Shown one piece after another: positions 1 through 9,166 of a stretch of DNA of 64,000 nt (position 1 is the first letter of the stretch; every line of letters starts with the position of its first letter). This DNA comes from Paenalcaligenes suwonensis (GTDB taxonomy: Bacteria > Pseudomonadota > Gammaproteobacteria > Burkholderiales > Burkholderiaceae_B), in contig NZ_JAANPV010000003.1 in the NCBI RefSeq assembly GCF_011290505.1, positions 124,001 to 188,000 on the forward strand, given 5' to 3'. The translations under genes were made by a program, and so were the position numbers. Below the pieces are notes generated by a model. It was not told the origin of the DNA and ran no database searches. It saw only the letters and a program-made list of their open reading frames with translations.

Positions 1-210
1 CTGAGCAGCGTTGTTAAATACGCCACCAGACGATTTTTTCACCACTTCTTCCAAAGAAGCGTTCTCAAATTCTGTGCCAGCAACCAGATTGTTCAGGTTA
101 GTCACATAAGTTTGGTGGTGCTTGCCATAGTGATACTCCAGCGTTTCTTTGGAGATGTGTGGCTCCAGAGCGGACATATCGTATGGAAGAGATGGAAGAG
201 TAAAAGCCAT
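1..210 (-). CDS. sodB: Superoxide dismutase [Fe], N-terminal 70 residues (cut by window edge)
   Basis: Translating the complement of 1-210 gives an open frame that starts [20 protein letters not shown] and is still open at the left edge, so only the N-terminal helical-hairpin domain is visible. The segment [11 protein letters not shown] contains His27, the position of the first metal ligand of Fe/Mn superoxide dismutases. SodB converts superoxide to oxygen and hydrogen peroxide in the cytoplasm. A ribosome site (AGGGAA) lies about 7 bases before the ATG at 210. It is downstream of xseA on the same strand, but a hairpin with a T-run separates the two. Iron rather than manganese is assigned from overall similarity; the residues that decide it are outside the window. 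Confidence 0.9.
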   Translation of the reverse strand, partial: MAFTLPSLPYDMSALEPHISKETLEYHYGKHHQTYVTNLNNLVAGTEFENASLEEVVKKSSGGVFNNAAQ

Positions 211-233
211 GATCTATTCCCTATTGATGTTAT

Positions 234-257
234 AGAAAAAAGGGTGAACACTCACCC
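234..257 (-). terminator. Rho-independent terminator after xseA
   Basis: Read on the minus strand, GGGTGA-GTGT-TCACCC is followed directly by a run of seven T. It sits just past the xseA stop codon and before the sodB start, so sodB probably has its own promoter or depends on read-through. Confidence 0.75.
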
Positions 258-267
258 GATTAGAAGC

Positions 268-1590
268 TCAAAACAGAACCCGAGTTTGTTTCACTTCGGC
301 CTGTAAACTGCCTTGAGCCAGCTGAATATCAAGCTGTTCTTTATTGCTCAAGTCTAGCGCATTTTTTACAATTTGCCCTGCTTCATTGCGAACAATAGCA
401 TAGCCGCGCTCTAAAACATGCATTGGGCTTAATGCTTGCAGGGTTTGTTGTAAGGCCGTTACTCGCTGCTGCTGACGCTTCAACTCAGCAGGCATATGTT
501 GTACCAACCTATTTTCCAATGTGGCCAATAAACGCTGCTGCCACTCCACTTCGGGAGTAGCCTGCTGAAGCTGCTTGTGTAGCTTCGTTATACGCCATCT
601 ATGGGCTTCTAGCTGAGTGTGCACGCGCTGCTGCAACCTATGCTGTAACGCTTCTAAGCGTTGCTGCTGCTGACGTAGCTTTTGCTCTGGCGAGATCAGC
701 CCAGCCCGCGTGCGATCCAATCGTAACCACGCGCGTTCCAAAATACGACCTTGCCTATGCTGCAACGCACTCAGTAGTCCTTGCAACTGCTGCAAACACT
801 GCGCCTGACTGTGTCCTGCCAACTCCGCTGCTGCCGTAGGTGTGGGTGCTCGTAGATCGGCGACAAAGTCAGCAATGGTGAAATCTGTTTCATGCCCCAC
901 CCCACTGATAATCGGTATAGGTGCTGCTGCGATAAGTCTCGCCAACGCCTCATCATTAAAACACCACAAATCTTCTAGGCTACCGCCCCCACGCACCAGC
1001 AATAAGGTATCCACCTCATTGCGCTGCACGGCTGTTTCTAGCGCTTTACACAAACTCGCTGCCGCCGCATCCCCCTGCACTAACGCAGGATAAATAATCA
1101 CTTCCACATGCGGTAACCGGCGCTCTACCGCAGTCAACACATCTCGCAGAGCCGCCGCTCCCAACGAGGTAATCACCCCCAGTTTACGCGGCATACTTGG
1201 AATGGCTTTTTTACGCTCAGGATCAAACAAACCTTCATCTTGCAATTTTTGCTTACGCTGCAAAAAGGCCTCATGCAAGTTCCCAACCCCCGCCCTGCGC
1301 ATGGCCTCTACTTGCAACTGAAAATCGCCACGCGGTTCGTATAGACTGGCGGCAGCTAATAGCTCTACCTTCTCACCCACTACTGGCGTAAAGGAAACCA
1401 TAGAAGCTCGGCCCCTAAACATTACAGCTTTCACGGCGGCCTGATCATCTTTAATCGTGAAGTACCAATGCCCAGACGCGGCTCTCGTAAAGTTGGAAAT
1501 CTCCCCCTTTACCCATACCCGAGAAAAATATTCGCCCAAAAGCGTACTAACTTGACGTGCCAACGCCCCTACCGTAATGACGGATTCCAT
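268..1590 (-). CDS. xseA: Exodeoxyribonuclease VII large subunit
   Basis: The protein is about 440 residues, the usual XseA size. It begins with an OB-fold DNA-binding domain ([10 protein letters not shown] through the WVKGEISNF and GHWYFTIKD segments, roughly residues 5-100), continues into the catalytic core ([57 protein letters not shown]) and ends in a long Gln/Leu-rich coiled coil (about 260-390). XseA with several XseB subunits degrades single-stranded DNA. I chose the ATG at 1590 rather than 1596 because the AAGGAT ribosome site touches the upstream ATG and is properly spaced from the second. xseB is not in the window. Confidence 0.95.
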   Translation of the reverse strand: MESVITVGALARQVSTLLGEYFSRVWVKGEISNFTRAASGHWYFTIKDDQAAVKAVMFRGRASMVSFTPVVGEKVELLAAASLYEPRGDFQLQVEAMRRAGVGNLHEAFLQRKQKLQDEGLFDPERKKAIPSMPRKLGVITSLGAAALRDVLTAVERRLPHVEVIIYPALVQGDAAAASLCKALETAVQRNEVDTLLLVRGGGSLEDLWCFNDEALARLIAAAPIPIISGVGHETDFTIADFVADLRAPTPTAAAELAGHSQAQCLQQLQGLLSALQHRQGRILERAWLRLDRTRAGLISPEQKLRQQQQRLEALQHRLQQRVHTQLEAHRWRITKLHKQLQQATPEVEWQQRLLATLENRLVQHMPAELKRQQQRVTALQQTLQALSPMHVLERGYAIVRNEAGQIVKNALDLSNKEQLDIQLAQGSLQAEVKQTRVLF

Positions 1591-1993
1591 ATACATATCC
1601 TTTTCATTCAGAGCTTGACAGATGCCGCTTTTTCCACATGTAGCCTCTTGCTCATTATTTTCTTATGTTGCGCTTAGATGACCCATCATTTGCAGAACTC
1701 GCCACAATTATCAACCACAACCTATTGATATAAAACAAAAAAACGAAAATATAAAAAAATGGGACTTTTTTGACCACTGAACTTCTAAGCCTTGTCGCAG
1801 CGGCCTTTGAATGCTCTTATGCACATAATTATCCACAGATTTTGTGGATAGTCTGGCTAAGCTACTGAACTCAAAACACTTCTTCACAAAATGCAGAGAT
1901 CTGTACCAAAACACCCCCACTAGAATAGCCTCTATTATAATAAAAAGAGTTTTGGGCTTCATGGCCCCGCCACCGTTACGCAGGGAAATTAAC
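1591..1993. other. Divergent intergenic region with an inverted pair of DnaA-box-like sequences
   Basis: About 400 bases separate xseA from the exbB start. They are AT-rich and contain a TATAAT element at 1936-1941, a candidate -10 for the exbB-lpxK-kdsB-adk operon, with no good -35 at the expected distance. At 1829-1851 is TTATCCACA, then 5 bases, then TGTGGATAG. The first arm matches the DnaA-box consensus exactly and the second is its inverse with one mismatch. I see no gene here; the reading frame upstream of 1994 shows no protein-like conservation that I recognise. Confidence 0.55.
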
Positions 1994-2599
1994 GTGTCTT
2001 CTATTCTGGCTGCCGCTGGCTGGCCTATCTGGTTGCTCATTGCCACATCCGTTATAGGTGTAGCACTGATTTTTGAACGCAGCTTGGCTTTGCGCCATCG
2101 CTACTATCTGTCTGAGCGCTCCTTACAGCGCGCGTTCGACTTGGCCTCTCAGCCCATCGTGGCGCAAAACCAGTTAACAGAACTGCAACAAGACAGCGGT
2201 TTTGGCATGCTAAGCGCCCAAATCCTAAGCTTACAAAACCAACCCGCCAGCACCAGACAAGAAGCCGCCGAGCAAGTAGGTCGCGACCTAGCGTTCAGAC
2301 TACACCGCTACCTAGGCGCACTTGCTACAGTTGCCGTCATCGCCCCGCTATTAGGTTTATTCGGTACGGTTATAGGCATGATTGAACTCTTTGGCGCCTA
2401 CCAGCCCCAAGGCAGCGATCCATCCCAACTCGCACAAGGGATATCCATCGCCCTGTATAACACCGGCTTTGGTATTTTGATTGCCATCGTGGCATTGATC
2501 GCACACCGTTTCTTTAGCGCACGCGCCGACTTTATTTTGCATAGACTGGAATACGAAGCCAGCCGACTTAACCGCTTAATAGAGTCGCGACAAACATGA
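1994..2599 (+). CDS. exbB: MotA/TolQ/ExbB proton channel family protein
   Basis: The protein is 201 residues, with three membrane segments: about 9-30 (WPIWLLIATSVIGVALIF), 105-130 (VAVIAPLLGLFGTVIGMIELF) and 150-175 (ISIALYNTGFGILIAIVALI). The last two carry the typical small-residue and Thr motifs that line the proton path. Proteins of this family energise outer-membrane processes with an ExbD/TolR partner, which is the next gene with an ATGA overlap. I chose the GTG at 1994 because AGGGAA precedes it at good spacing. The frame stays open to 1844, but that extension has no ribosome site and runs through the inverted repeat at 1829-1851. No TonB gene is adjacent; the co-transcribed genes are for lipid A and Kdo, as in other betaproteobacteria. 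Confidence 0.85.
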   Translation: MSSILAAAGWPIWLLIATSVIGVALIFERSLALRHRYYLSERSLQRAFDLASQPIVAQNQLTELQQDSGFGMLSAQILSLQNQPASTRQEAAEQVGRDLAFRLHRYLGALATVAVIAPLLGLFGTVIGMIELFGAYQPQGSDPSQLAQGISIALYNTGFGILIAIVALIAHRFFSARADFILHRLEYEASRLNRLIESRQT

Positions 2600-3003
2600 A
2601 CTTCAAGCGCCGTTTTTCCCCTTCAGCATCCCCCATAGACATCAATCTTATTCCCTTGATTGATGTCTTGCTGGTGGTATTGATTTTCTTAACGGCTACA
2701 ACGACATTTACACAAATACAAAAACTAGACGTAACACTGCCTCAAGTCACACAAGCCGCCGCACTTGAAAACAGCAACATTTTGGCGATCAGCCAAGACG
2801 GTTTGTACGCCTTGAATGGCCAAAGCATTGATGGCCACTCTGCCCAAGCCCTAGAACAAGCACTGCAAGCGCTATCTGCACAACAGCCACTGCTGATTTA
2901 TGCGGACAGCGCCACCCCACACGCATCAGTAGTGCGCGTGCTAGAAGCTGCGCAACGTTTGCAGCTTGCCAAAATCAGCTTTGCCACACAAGCCACGCCA
3001 TGA
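2596..3003 (+). CDS. exbD: ExbD/TolR biopolymer transport protein
   Basis: The 135-residue protein has a short basic cytoplasmic start, one membrane helix (about 17-38) with the essential family aspartate at Asp23 (NLIPLIDVLLVVLIFL), and a periplasmic domain. It partners the ExbB-like channel encoded immediately upstream (4-base ATGA overlap) and overlaps lpxK by 4 bases downstream, so the three are translationally coupled. Without tonB here it is unclear whether it serves TonB-dependent transport or a Tol-like role. Confidence 0.88.
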   Translation: MNFKRRFSPSASPIDINLIPLIDVLLVVLIFLTATTTFTQIQKLDVTLPQVTQAAALENSNILAISQDGLYALNGQSIDGHSAQALEQALQALSAQQPLLIYADSATPHASVVRVLEAAQRLQLAKISFATQATP

Positions 3004-4043
3004 GTATTCACAGCTTTCTTAGCCAACACATACACAAAGCGTGGCAACGTAAAGGCTTGCTCAGCACCCTTTTATTTCCGCTTTCCTGTATCACCCAATG
3101 CATTGTGCAGCGCAAGCGGCGCTATTACCAACAGCACCCTGACGCCGTCTATACCAGCCACACTCCTGTGATTGTGGTGGGAAACTTAGTCGTAGGTGGC
3201 GCAGGGAAAACGCCGGTGGTGCTAGCACTAATCACCGCCTTACGTCAGCACGGCTATACACCTGGCGTCATTAGTCGCGGCTATGGTGTACGCATAGGCG
3301 AGCACGCCCACCTCTCGGCACAAAACACGGAAGCCAATTACTTAGGTGATGAACCCTCGCTAATCGCTAAAGAGACCGGCGTACCCGTAGCTGTACACCC
3401 TAAACGCATACTCGCACTGCAAGCACTGAATCAGGCTTTTCCTCAGATCGATGTGGTGATTGCCGACGATGGCCTACAGCATCTGCAGTTAGGGCGTGTC
3501 GCACAAGTCGTGGTGCAAGATGCACGCGGCCTAGGTAATGGCAGACTCATTCCCGCTGGCCCACTGCGCGATTTGCCTTCGCAATTACAACATGCCGACC
3601 TAATTGTGACGCAGCAAACAGGGAGTGACATCAGCACATCGCCTGAGTACATACAGGGAGTACCTCATGTAGGTATGCAACTTTGGCCTACTGCGTTTCG
3701 CAACCTAGAAACTGGGCAATGCCTCTCCCCCGACGAAGCGCTGTCCCTATTTAGTGGCAAAACGGTGAGCGCCGTCGCCGCAATAGGACAGCCTCAGCGG
3801 TTTTTTTCCATGCTACAGAAATTTGGGGTAAACCCTCAGTCCCCATTGTCTTTACCAGACCACTACGACTATAGTTACAGCCCTTTTGGGAAAATTGACG
3901 CAGATTTCATACTAATCACCCCAAAAGATGCCGTAAAATGTAAAAAGTTTGCCGATAAACGCATCTGGATCACCGAAGTTTCTGCGCTTTTTTCCAGAGC
4001 TGACTGGCACACCCCCCTGTTAGAAATACTGCAACGGCATTAA
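3000..4043 (+). CDS. lpxK: Tetraacyldisaccharide 4'-kinase
   Basis: The enzyme phosphorylates the 4' position of the lipid A disaccharide at the inner face of the inner membrane. The 347-residue length fits the family. A hydrophobic N-terminal segment (about 18-36) is followed by the P-loop GNLVVGGAGKTP at 61-72 and by the downstream catalytic segment VVIADDGLQHLQL. It overlaps exbD by ATGA. The operon continues with a Trm112-type protein and kdsB, so lipid A and Kdo activation genes are expressed together. Confidence 0.96.
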   Translation: MSIHSFLSQHIHKAWQRKGLLSTLLFPLSCITQCIVQRKRRYYQQHPDAVYTSHTPVIVVGNLVVGGAGKTPVVLALITALRQHGYTPGVISRGYGVRIGEHAHLSAQNTEANYLGDEPSLIAKETGVPVAVHPKRILALQALNQAFPQIDVVIADDGLQHLQLGRVAQVVVQDARGLGNGRLIPAGPLRDLPSQLQHADLIVTQQTGSDISTSPEYIQGVPHVGMQLWPTAFRNLETGQCLSPDEALSLFSGKTVSAVAAIGQPQRFFSMLQKFGVNPQSPLSLPDHYDYSYSPFGKIDADFILITPKDAVKCKKFADKRIWITEVSALFSRADWHTPLLEILQRH

Positions 4044-4113
4044 TATGCTCATTGCCAGCATTACTGCTGGGTCACTGTTTGATTACTTGTTTTGCTGTAT
4101 AGCCGGAGCCCAT

Positions 4114-4296
4114 ATGGAACGCCGCCTCTTCGATATTCTGGTCTGCCCGCAATGTAAGGCCCAATTGCGGTATCAACCCGAGGATCAGGAATTGATCTGC
4201 GATGCTGATCAATTGGCTTTTCCCGTACGTGATGGCATACCCGTCATGTTGATCAACGAAGCTCGCCCTCTGGATACCCAGACTGATAACGCATGA
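4114..4296 (+). CDS. Trm112/YcaR family small protein
   Basis: A 60-residue protein beginning MERRLFDILVCPQC, the signature of the Trm112/YcaR family that usually sits between lpxK and kdsB in proteobacteria. It has a single CxxC (Cys11, Cys14) and an isolated Cys29, so a full four-cysteine zinc site is not obvious. The frame is open from 4045, but the family start is the ATG at 4114 and the extra 23 codons look spurious. It overlaps kdsB by 4 bases. In eukaryotes and archaea Trm112 activates methyltransferases; the bacterial role is poorly defined. Confidence 0.9.
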   Translation: MERRLFDILVCPQCKAQLRYQPEDQELICDADQLAFPVRDGIPVMLINEARPLDTQTDNA

Positions 4297-5057
4297 GCTT
4301 CATTGCCGTTATCCCCGCTAGACTTGCCTCTACGCGCCTTCCCAATAAAGCACTGCTAGACATAGGTGGCAAAGCTATGGTGGTACGCACCGCCGAGCAA
4401 GCACTGAAATCTGGCGCCAGCCGCGTTATTGTCGCCACCGACGCTGAAGAAATCGCACACGTCACGCGATCAGCCGGCCTAGAAACCGTACTCACCAGCC
4501 CAGACCACCCCACAGGCACAGACCGCCTGTCCGAGGTTGTGCGCACACTTGCTGTAGCACCTGAGCAAATTGTTGTGAACGTACAAGGCGACGAACCGCT
4601 CATTAATCCCTCGCTGATCGATCAGGTTGCCCACACACTGGCGCAAACCCCCAGCGCCAGCATTGCCACACTAGGCGTGCCCATCACCGAGGCAGAGACC
4701 CTTTTCAACCCCAATACCGTCAAAATCGTGGTGGATCAGGCTGATCACGCCCTGTATTTTTCTCGCGCCCCTATCCCATGGGCACGCGAGGCATTGTCTG
4801 ATGGAAAACAACGTTTAGCGGATGGGCTACCCGCCCTTCAGCACATTGGTCTTTACGCATACCGCACCAGCTTTCTACAAGTGTTCCCCACCCTGTCTAG
4901 AGGCAGCTTGGAGCAAATAGAATTGCTGGAGCAATTGCGTGCACTTGAGCATGGTTACCGCATTGTGGTTAGCCGTTCAGCTCACCCACCAGCTCCGGGC
5001 ATTGATACTGCCGAAGATCTGGAAAAAGTACGGAATATCGTGAGGAATAGCCTATAG
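4293..5057 (+). CDS. kdsB: 3-deoxy-manno-octulosonate cytidylyltransferase (CMP-Kdo synthetase)
   Basis: KdsB activates Kdo with CTP to make CMP-Kdo for the inner core of LPS. The 254-residue protein has the nucleotide-binding start VIPARLASTRLPNKAL (residues 5-20), the VNVQGDEPLINP segment around 95-106 and the IETAEDLE-like end (GIDTAEDLEKV). The start overlaps the Trm112 stop as ATGA. It is the fifth gene of the exbB-adk cluster. Confidence 0.97.
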   Translation: MSFIAVIPARLASTRLPNKALLDIGGKAMVVRTAEQALKSGASRVIVATDAEEIAHVTRSAGLETVLTSPDHPTGTDRLSEVVRTLAVAPEQIVVNVQGDEPLINPSLIDQVAHTLAQTPSASIATLGVPITEAETLFNPNTVKIVVDQADHALYFSRAPIPWAREALSDGKQRLADGLPALQHIGLYAYRTSFLQVFPTLSRGSLEQIELLEQLRALEHGYRIVVSRSAHPPAPGIDTAEDLEKVRNIVRNSL

Positions 5058-5071
5058 GGCCTTTCCGTTAG

Positions 5072-5806
<735 letters not shown>

Positions 5807-5827
5807 ACCAGAGAACGTTACATTCAT

Positions 5828-5858
5828 AAATCCGGCACTGGCAAAGCCGGATTTTTTT
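5828..5858 (+). terminator. Rho-independent terminator after adk
   Basis: AAATCCGGC and GCCGGATTT form a 9-base stem around a short loop, followed by a T-run. It lies 22 bases past the adk stop and ahead of the SDR gene. Confidence 0.85.
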
Positions 5859-5877
5859 GTAATTAACGGAGACTTTC

Positions 5878-6636
5878 ATGCAGGTAAAAAATCATACTTT
5901 TGTTGTAACGGGCGGAGCATCCGGTCTGGGAGCAGGCACGGTTAGAAAGCTTTGCGCACAAGGCGCCCGAGTAGTGATTGCAGACGTACAAGATGAAGCC
6001 GGCGAAGCACTGGCTAAAGAACTCAACCAACACTTCGTGCATTGCGATGTCACTAGCCCTGACGACGCACAACGCGTGATTGATAAAGCAGTAGAACTGG
6101 GCAATTTCTACGGCTTGGTTAACTGCGCTGGCATTGCACCCGCATCACGCACCGTGGGACGCGAAGGCGCTCACGACTTAGCACTATTCCAAAAAGTGAT
6201 TGGCATTAACCTGATCGGTACATTCAACATGAACCGTCTGGCAGCCCAAGCCATGAGCAACAACGAACCACTGCCTACCAAAGAACGCGGCGTGCTCATC
6301 AACACCGCCTCGGTTGCCGCCTACGAAGGCCAAATTGGTCAGGCCGCTTATGCCGCATCCAAAGGTGGCGTAGTAGGCATGACACTGCCTATCGCACGCG
6401 ACCTCGCCAAGTTAGGTATTCGTTGCGTCACGATTGCTCCCGGTATTTTTGGCACCCCAATGATGTTCGGCTTCCCTCAAGAAGTACAAGACTCTTTGGC
6501 GGCTAGCGTTCCGTTCCCATCCCGTCTGGGCACACCGGAAGACTACGCAAAACTGGCGTTGAGCATTATTGACAACGATATGATTAACGGTGAAACCATT
6601 CGATTGGATGGCGCTATCCGCATGGCTCCGCGCTAA
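5878..6636 (+). CDS. SDR family NAD(P)-dependent oxidoreductase (3-hydroxyacyl-CoA dehydrogenase-like)
   Basis: A 252-residue classical short-chain dehydrogenase. It has the cofactor motif TGGASGLGAG at 11-20, NCAG near 82-85, the catalytic serine in NTASVAAYEG and the YxxxK pair in AAYAASKGG. The central region (IGINLIGTFNMNRLAA) and the C-terminal segment (PFPSRLGTPEDYAKL) resemble human HSD17B10 and bacterial 3-hydroxy-2-methylbutyryl-CoA dehydrogenases. The exact substrate is inferred from that resemblance. The stop overlaps the murJ start by one base (TAATG), so the two are probably co-translated although unrelated in function. Confidence 0.85.
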   Translation: MQVKNHTFVVTGGASGLGAGTVRKLCAQGARVVIADVQDEAGEALAKELNQHFVHCDVTSPDDAQRVIDKAVELGNFYGLVNCAGIAPASRTVGREGAHDLALFQKVIGINLIGTFNMNRLAAQAMSNNEPLPTKERGVLINTASVAAYEGQIGQAAYAASKGGVVGMTLPIARDLAKLGIRCVTIAPGIFGTPMMFGFPQEVQDSLAASVPFPSRLGTPEDYAKLALSIIDNDMINGETIRLDGAIRMAPR

Positions 6637-8189
6637 TGGGTTTACTTAAATCAGCAGCAACGGTCAGCAGCTTTACGCTGCTGTCCCGCATTACCGGCCT
6701 CGCCCGCGATATTCTTATTGCTCGCACCTTTGGGGCCGGGCCACTCACTGACGCTTTTTGGGTGGCATTTCGCATCCCTAACCTGCTACGCAGGTTATTT
6801 GCCGAGGGTGCATTTTCACAAGCATTTGTGCCCATCCTAGGCAATGCACGTAAGAACAACAGCCACGACGAAGTACGCACGCTATTAGATCAAGTAGCCC
6901 TGCTACTGACAGCCATACTGATGCTTGTGAGCCTACTAGGTATTTTAGCCGCCCCGTGGGTGGTAAGCCTTATGGCCAGCGGCTTACGCGCCGCAGAGCG
7001 ACAAACTGAATTTAATGCAGCCATCTGGATGACGCGCATGATGTTCCCCTACATCTTGTGCATGTCTTTAGTGGCCTTCGCCTCGGGTGTACTAAACACA
7101 TGGAGCCGGTTTGCCATACCGGCTTTCACCCCAATCTTGCTCAATATCAGCATGATTGGTGCCAGCCTACTGCTGTCCTCATACTTTGAAACCCCCGTTT
7201 ATGCGCTCGCAGTAGGGGTAATGATAGGTGGCGTATTGCAACTGGCAGTGCAGTGGCTAGCCTTACATCGCTTAGGGCTACTGCCTCGCTTTAGCCTAAA
7301 CATACGAGGTGCCTGGCAAAACAGCACTGTGCAACACATCATGAAGCAGATGATTCCCGCCATCGTCGGTGTATCGGTTGCGCAGATATCTTTGCTGATT
7401 AACACCAACATTGCGACATGGCTTACGCCCGGTAGCGTAACGTGGCTATCTTTTGCTGATCGCTTGATGGAATTCCCCACGGCCTTGCTTGGGGTAGCGT
7501 TAGGTACCGTGTTATTACCCAAACTATCGGCTGCCTATGCCGGTGACTCCACACAACAATACCAGCAGCTATTGGACTGGGGGTTAAAGCTCATTATTTT
7601 GTTTGGCTTACCCTGCGCACTCGCCCTCGCCTTAATTGCAGATGCTCTAGTCGCGAGCCTCTTTCACTACGGCGAGTTCAGCAGTTTCGACGTTGCGCAA
7701 ACACGTACAGCCGTAGCAGCCTACTCTGTAGGTTTATTAGGCTTATTGGCAGTGAAAATTCTAGCTCCTGCCTTTTATGCACGCCAAGACATACGCACCC
7801 CGGTTAGAATTGCCATTGTGGTGCTCATTCTGACGCAACTATTGAACGTGGTGCTGGTTCCTGCATTTGCGCATGCTGGCTTAGCGCTCTCTATTGGTAT
7901 AGGTGCCAGCATTAATGCCTTGGTACTATTAACCTTGCTGCATAAGCGTGGTTTGTACCGCCCAGGCCCAGGTTGGGGACTGTTTATTGCTCGTGTACTA
8001 CCCGCCTTACTGATTCTAGGGGCGGTACTGTGGGCTGGTTCCCACTACATAGACTGGACAGCACTACGCGCACAACCCGCCGTACGCTTACTTTATCTGC
8101 TAGGGCTCATGTTTGCATGCGCCATTAGCTATTTCGTCCCGCTACTACTGTGCGGATTCCGGCTTAGACACTTTACAAGGCCTCATTAA
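6636..8189 (+). CDS. murJ: Lipid II flippase MurJ
   Basis: The 517-residue polytopic protein, with about 14 membrane segments, begins with the MurJ/MviN signature (TLLSRITGLARDILIARTFGAG, then DAFWVAFRIPNLLRRLFAEGAFSQAFVP). It moves lipid-linked peptidoglycan precursor across the inner membrane. In related bacteria it lies directly before rpsT, as here. Confidence 0.96.
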   Translation: MGLLKSAATVSSFTLLSRITGLARDILIARTFGAGPLTDAFWVAFRIPNLLRRLFAEGAFSQAFVPILGNARKNNSHDEVRTLLDQVALLLTAILMLVSLLGILAAPWVVSLMASGLRAAERQTEFNAAIWMTRMMFPYILCMSLVAFASGVLNTWSRFAIPAFTPILLNISMIGASLLLSSYFETPVYALAVGVMIGGVLQLAVQWLALHRLGLLPRFSLNIRGAWQNSTVQHIMKQMIPAIVGVSVAQISLLINTNIATWLTPGSVTWLSFADRLMEFPTALLGVALGTVLLPKLSAAYAGDSTQQYQQLLDWGLKLIILFGLPCALALALIADALVASLFHYGEFSSFDVAQTRTAVAAYSVGLLGLLAVKILAPAFYARQDIRTPVRIAIVVLILTQLLNVVLVPAFAHAGLALSIGIGASINALVLLTLLHKRGLYRPGPGWGLFIARVLPALLILGAVLWAGSHYIDWTALRAQPAVRLLYLLGLMFACAISYFVPLLLCGFRLRHFTRPH

Positions 8190-8244
8190 GGCTTTAGAAT
8201 ATTAGTCTTTGCCAATTAAACTTACTAATCAATTTATTATACAT

Positions 8245-8511
8245 ATGGCTAATTCCGCACAAGCTCGCAAACGTGCCCGCCAAGCAGTGGCACGTAACAA
8301 ACACAACTCCAGCATCCGCTCCATGCTGCGCACATCCATCAAACGTGTGCGTCAAGCTGTAGAAGCTGGCGATCAGACAGCTGCTAACGAAGTGCTGCGC
8401 AAAGCATCCAGCGTGATCGATCGCGTTGCTGACAAAAACATCATTCACAAAAACAAGGCCGCTCGTCATAAAAGCCGCCTGGCTGCTGCCGTTAAGGCAA
8501 TGGCTGCCTAA
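8245..8511 (+). CDS. rpsT: 30S ribosomal protein S20
   Basis: An 88-residue, Lys/Arg- and Ala-rich protein that starts [20 protein letters not shown] and ends in an Ala/Lys helix, typical of S20, which binds 16S rRNA early in 30S assembly. The ATG at 8245 gives the canonical MANS start; the upstream in-frame ATG at 8209 is not credible. No ordinary Shine-Dalgarno sequence precedes the ATG, and S20 is often translated from weak signals. It is followed by a strong terminator. Confidence 0.97.
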   Translation: MANSAQARKRARQAVARNKHNSSIRSMLRTSIKRVRQAVEAGDQTAANEVLRKASSVIDRVADKNIIHKNKAARHKSRLAAAVKAMAA

Positions 8512-8550
8512 TGATTGAAAGTTGGGTTTAATTGGCAGCGACCTGGTCGT

Positions 8551-8580
8551 AAAAAAGGGTGCTTAAGCACCCTTTTTTTA
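8551..8580. terminator. Bidirectional rho-independent terminator between rpsT and the DUF3579 gene
   Basis: AAAAAAGGGTGC-TTAA-GCACCCTTTTTTT is a perfect hairpin with A-run and T-run on opposite sides, so it could work in both directions. It is placed between convergent genes. Confidence 0.85.
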
Positions 8581-8679
8581 TTGCCGAATATTTTCTAAAC
8601 CCAACTTTTTTCTTTGCTGCTGTATATATTTATAGCGCCACTTTTTACCAAAAACAAAGAGCCACTTATTTTGGCCGTA

Positions 8680-8970
8680 TTAGTCCGTTGGCATACCGGA
8701 CGTTTTTAAATTGTTGTCTTGCGCAAAGCCCACAACAAATTTCCACGCCAGTGGTTCTAAGTCCCTTAGTCGTGCATCCACAACCACGCAGCGCACCCCA
8801 TCAATCAATCGGGGTACCACATAAGGGGAATAGGTTAAATGACCACCAGCAGCACCTGCTGGCCTAAATTGAGACATCACGCCCGCCAAACGCTCCGCCC
8901 AATCGCTGGGTCTGAAACGCTGACCTTCATTAGTTGTTCCGTGAATCGTAAGCTGGAGTTGCCCTGTCAT
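8680..8970 (-). CDS. DUF3579 domain-containing protein
   Basis: A 96-residue soluble protein whose sequence (LTIHGTTNEGQRFRPSDWAERLAGVMS, then a VDARLRDLEPLAWKFVVGFAQDNNL end) matches what I know as the DUF3579 family of betaproteobacteria. It is typically encoded divergently next to argF, as seen here. The family has no established function. It shares the roughly 200-base region 8971-9166 with argF, which carries an ARG-box-like sequence. Confidence 0.8.
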   Translation of the reverse strand: MTGQLQLTIHGTTNEGQRFRPSDWAERLAGVMSQFRPAGAAGGHLTYSPYVVPRLIDGVRCVVVDARLRDLEPLAWKFVVGFAQDNNLKTSGMPTD

Positions 8971-9060
8971 GCTAATTCAAAATGCCCAATAGCCTTTAGC
9001 TTAATCATAAAAAATTTTCGTCATCGGCATTGTATCGCATTGCATGCAACACTACACCTT

Positions 9061-9078
9061 TATGAACATAATTTCATA
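9061..9078. promoter_or_regulatory. ARG box (ArgR operator) upstream of argF
   Basis: TATGAACATAATTTCATA agrees with the 18-base ARG-box consensus TNTGAATWWWWATTCANW at 16 positions by my count. It lies 88 bases before the argF start codon, in the region shared with the divergent DUF3579 gene. ARG boxes usually occur in pairs; I do not see a second good copy 3 bases away, although a perfect TTGCATGCAA palindrome lies just upstream near 9040. Confidence 0.6.
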
Positions 9079-9166
9079 AGGCATGGTTTTATAGCTGTCA
9101 TACACAGCAAATTTTGCTCAATAGGCGACTACAGGGTAATATGTTTTCTTTTGCCTAGGGTTTTTT

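Noticed and set aside
1844-1993. N-terminal extension of ExbB to 1844
   Set aside because: The extension overlaps the inverted DnaA-box-like repeat and the candidate promoter; the GTG at 1994 has a ribosome site and gives the normal family length.
8559-8867. 102-codon + strand frame near rpsT
   Set aside because: It begins inside the rpsT terminator and runs antisense to the DUF3579 gene; the translation looks like random hydrophobic sequence.
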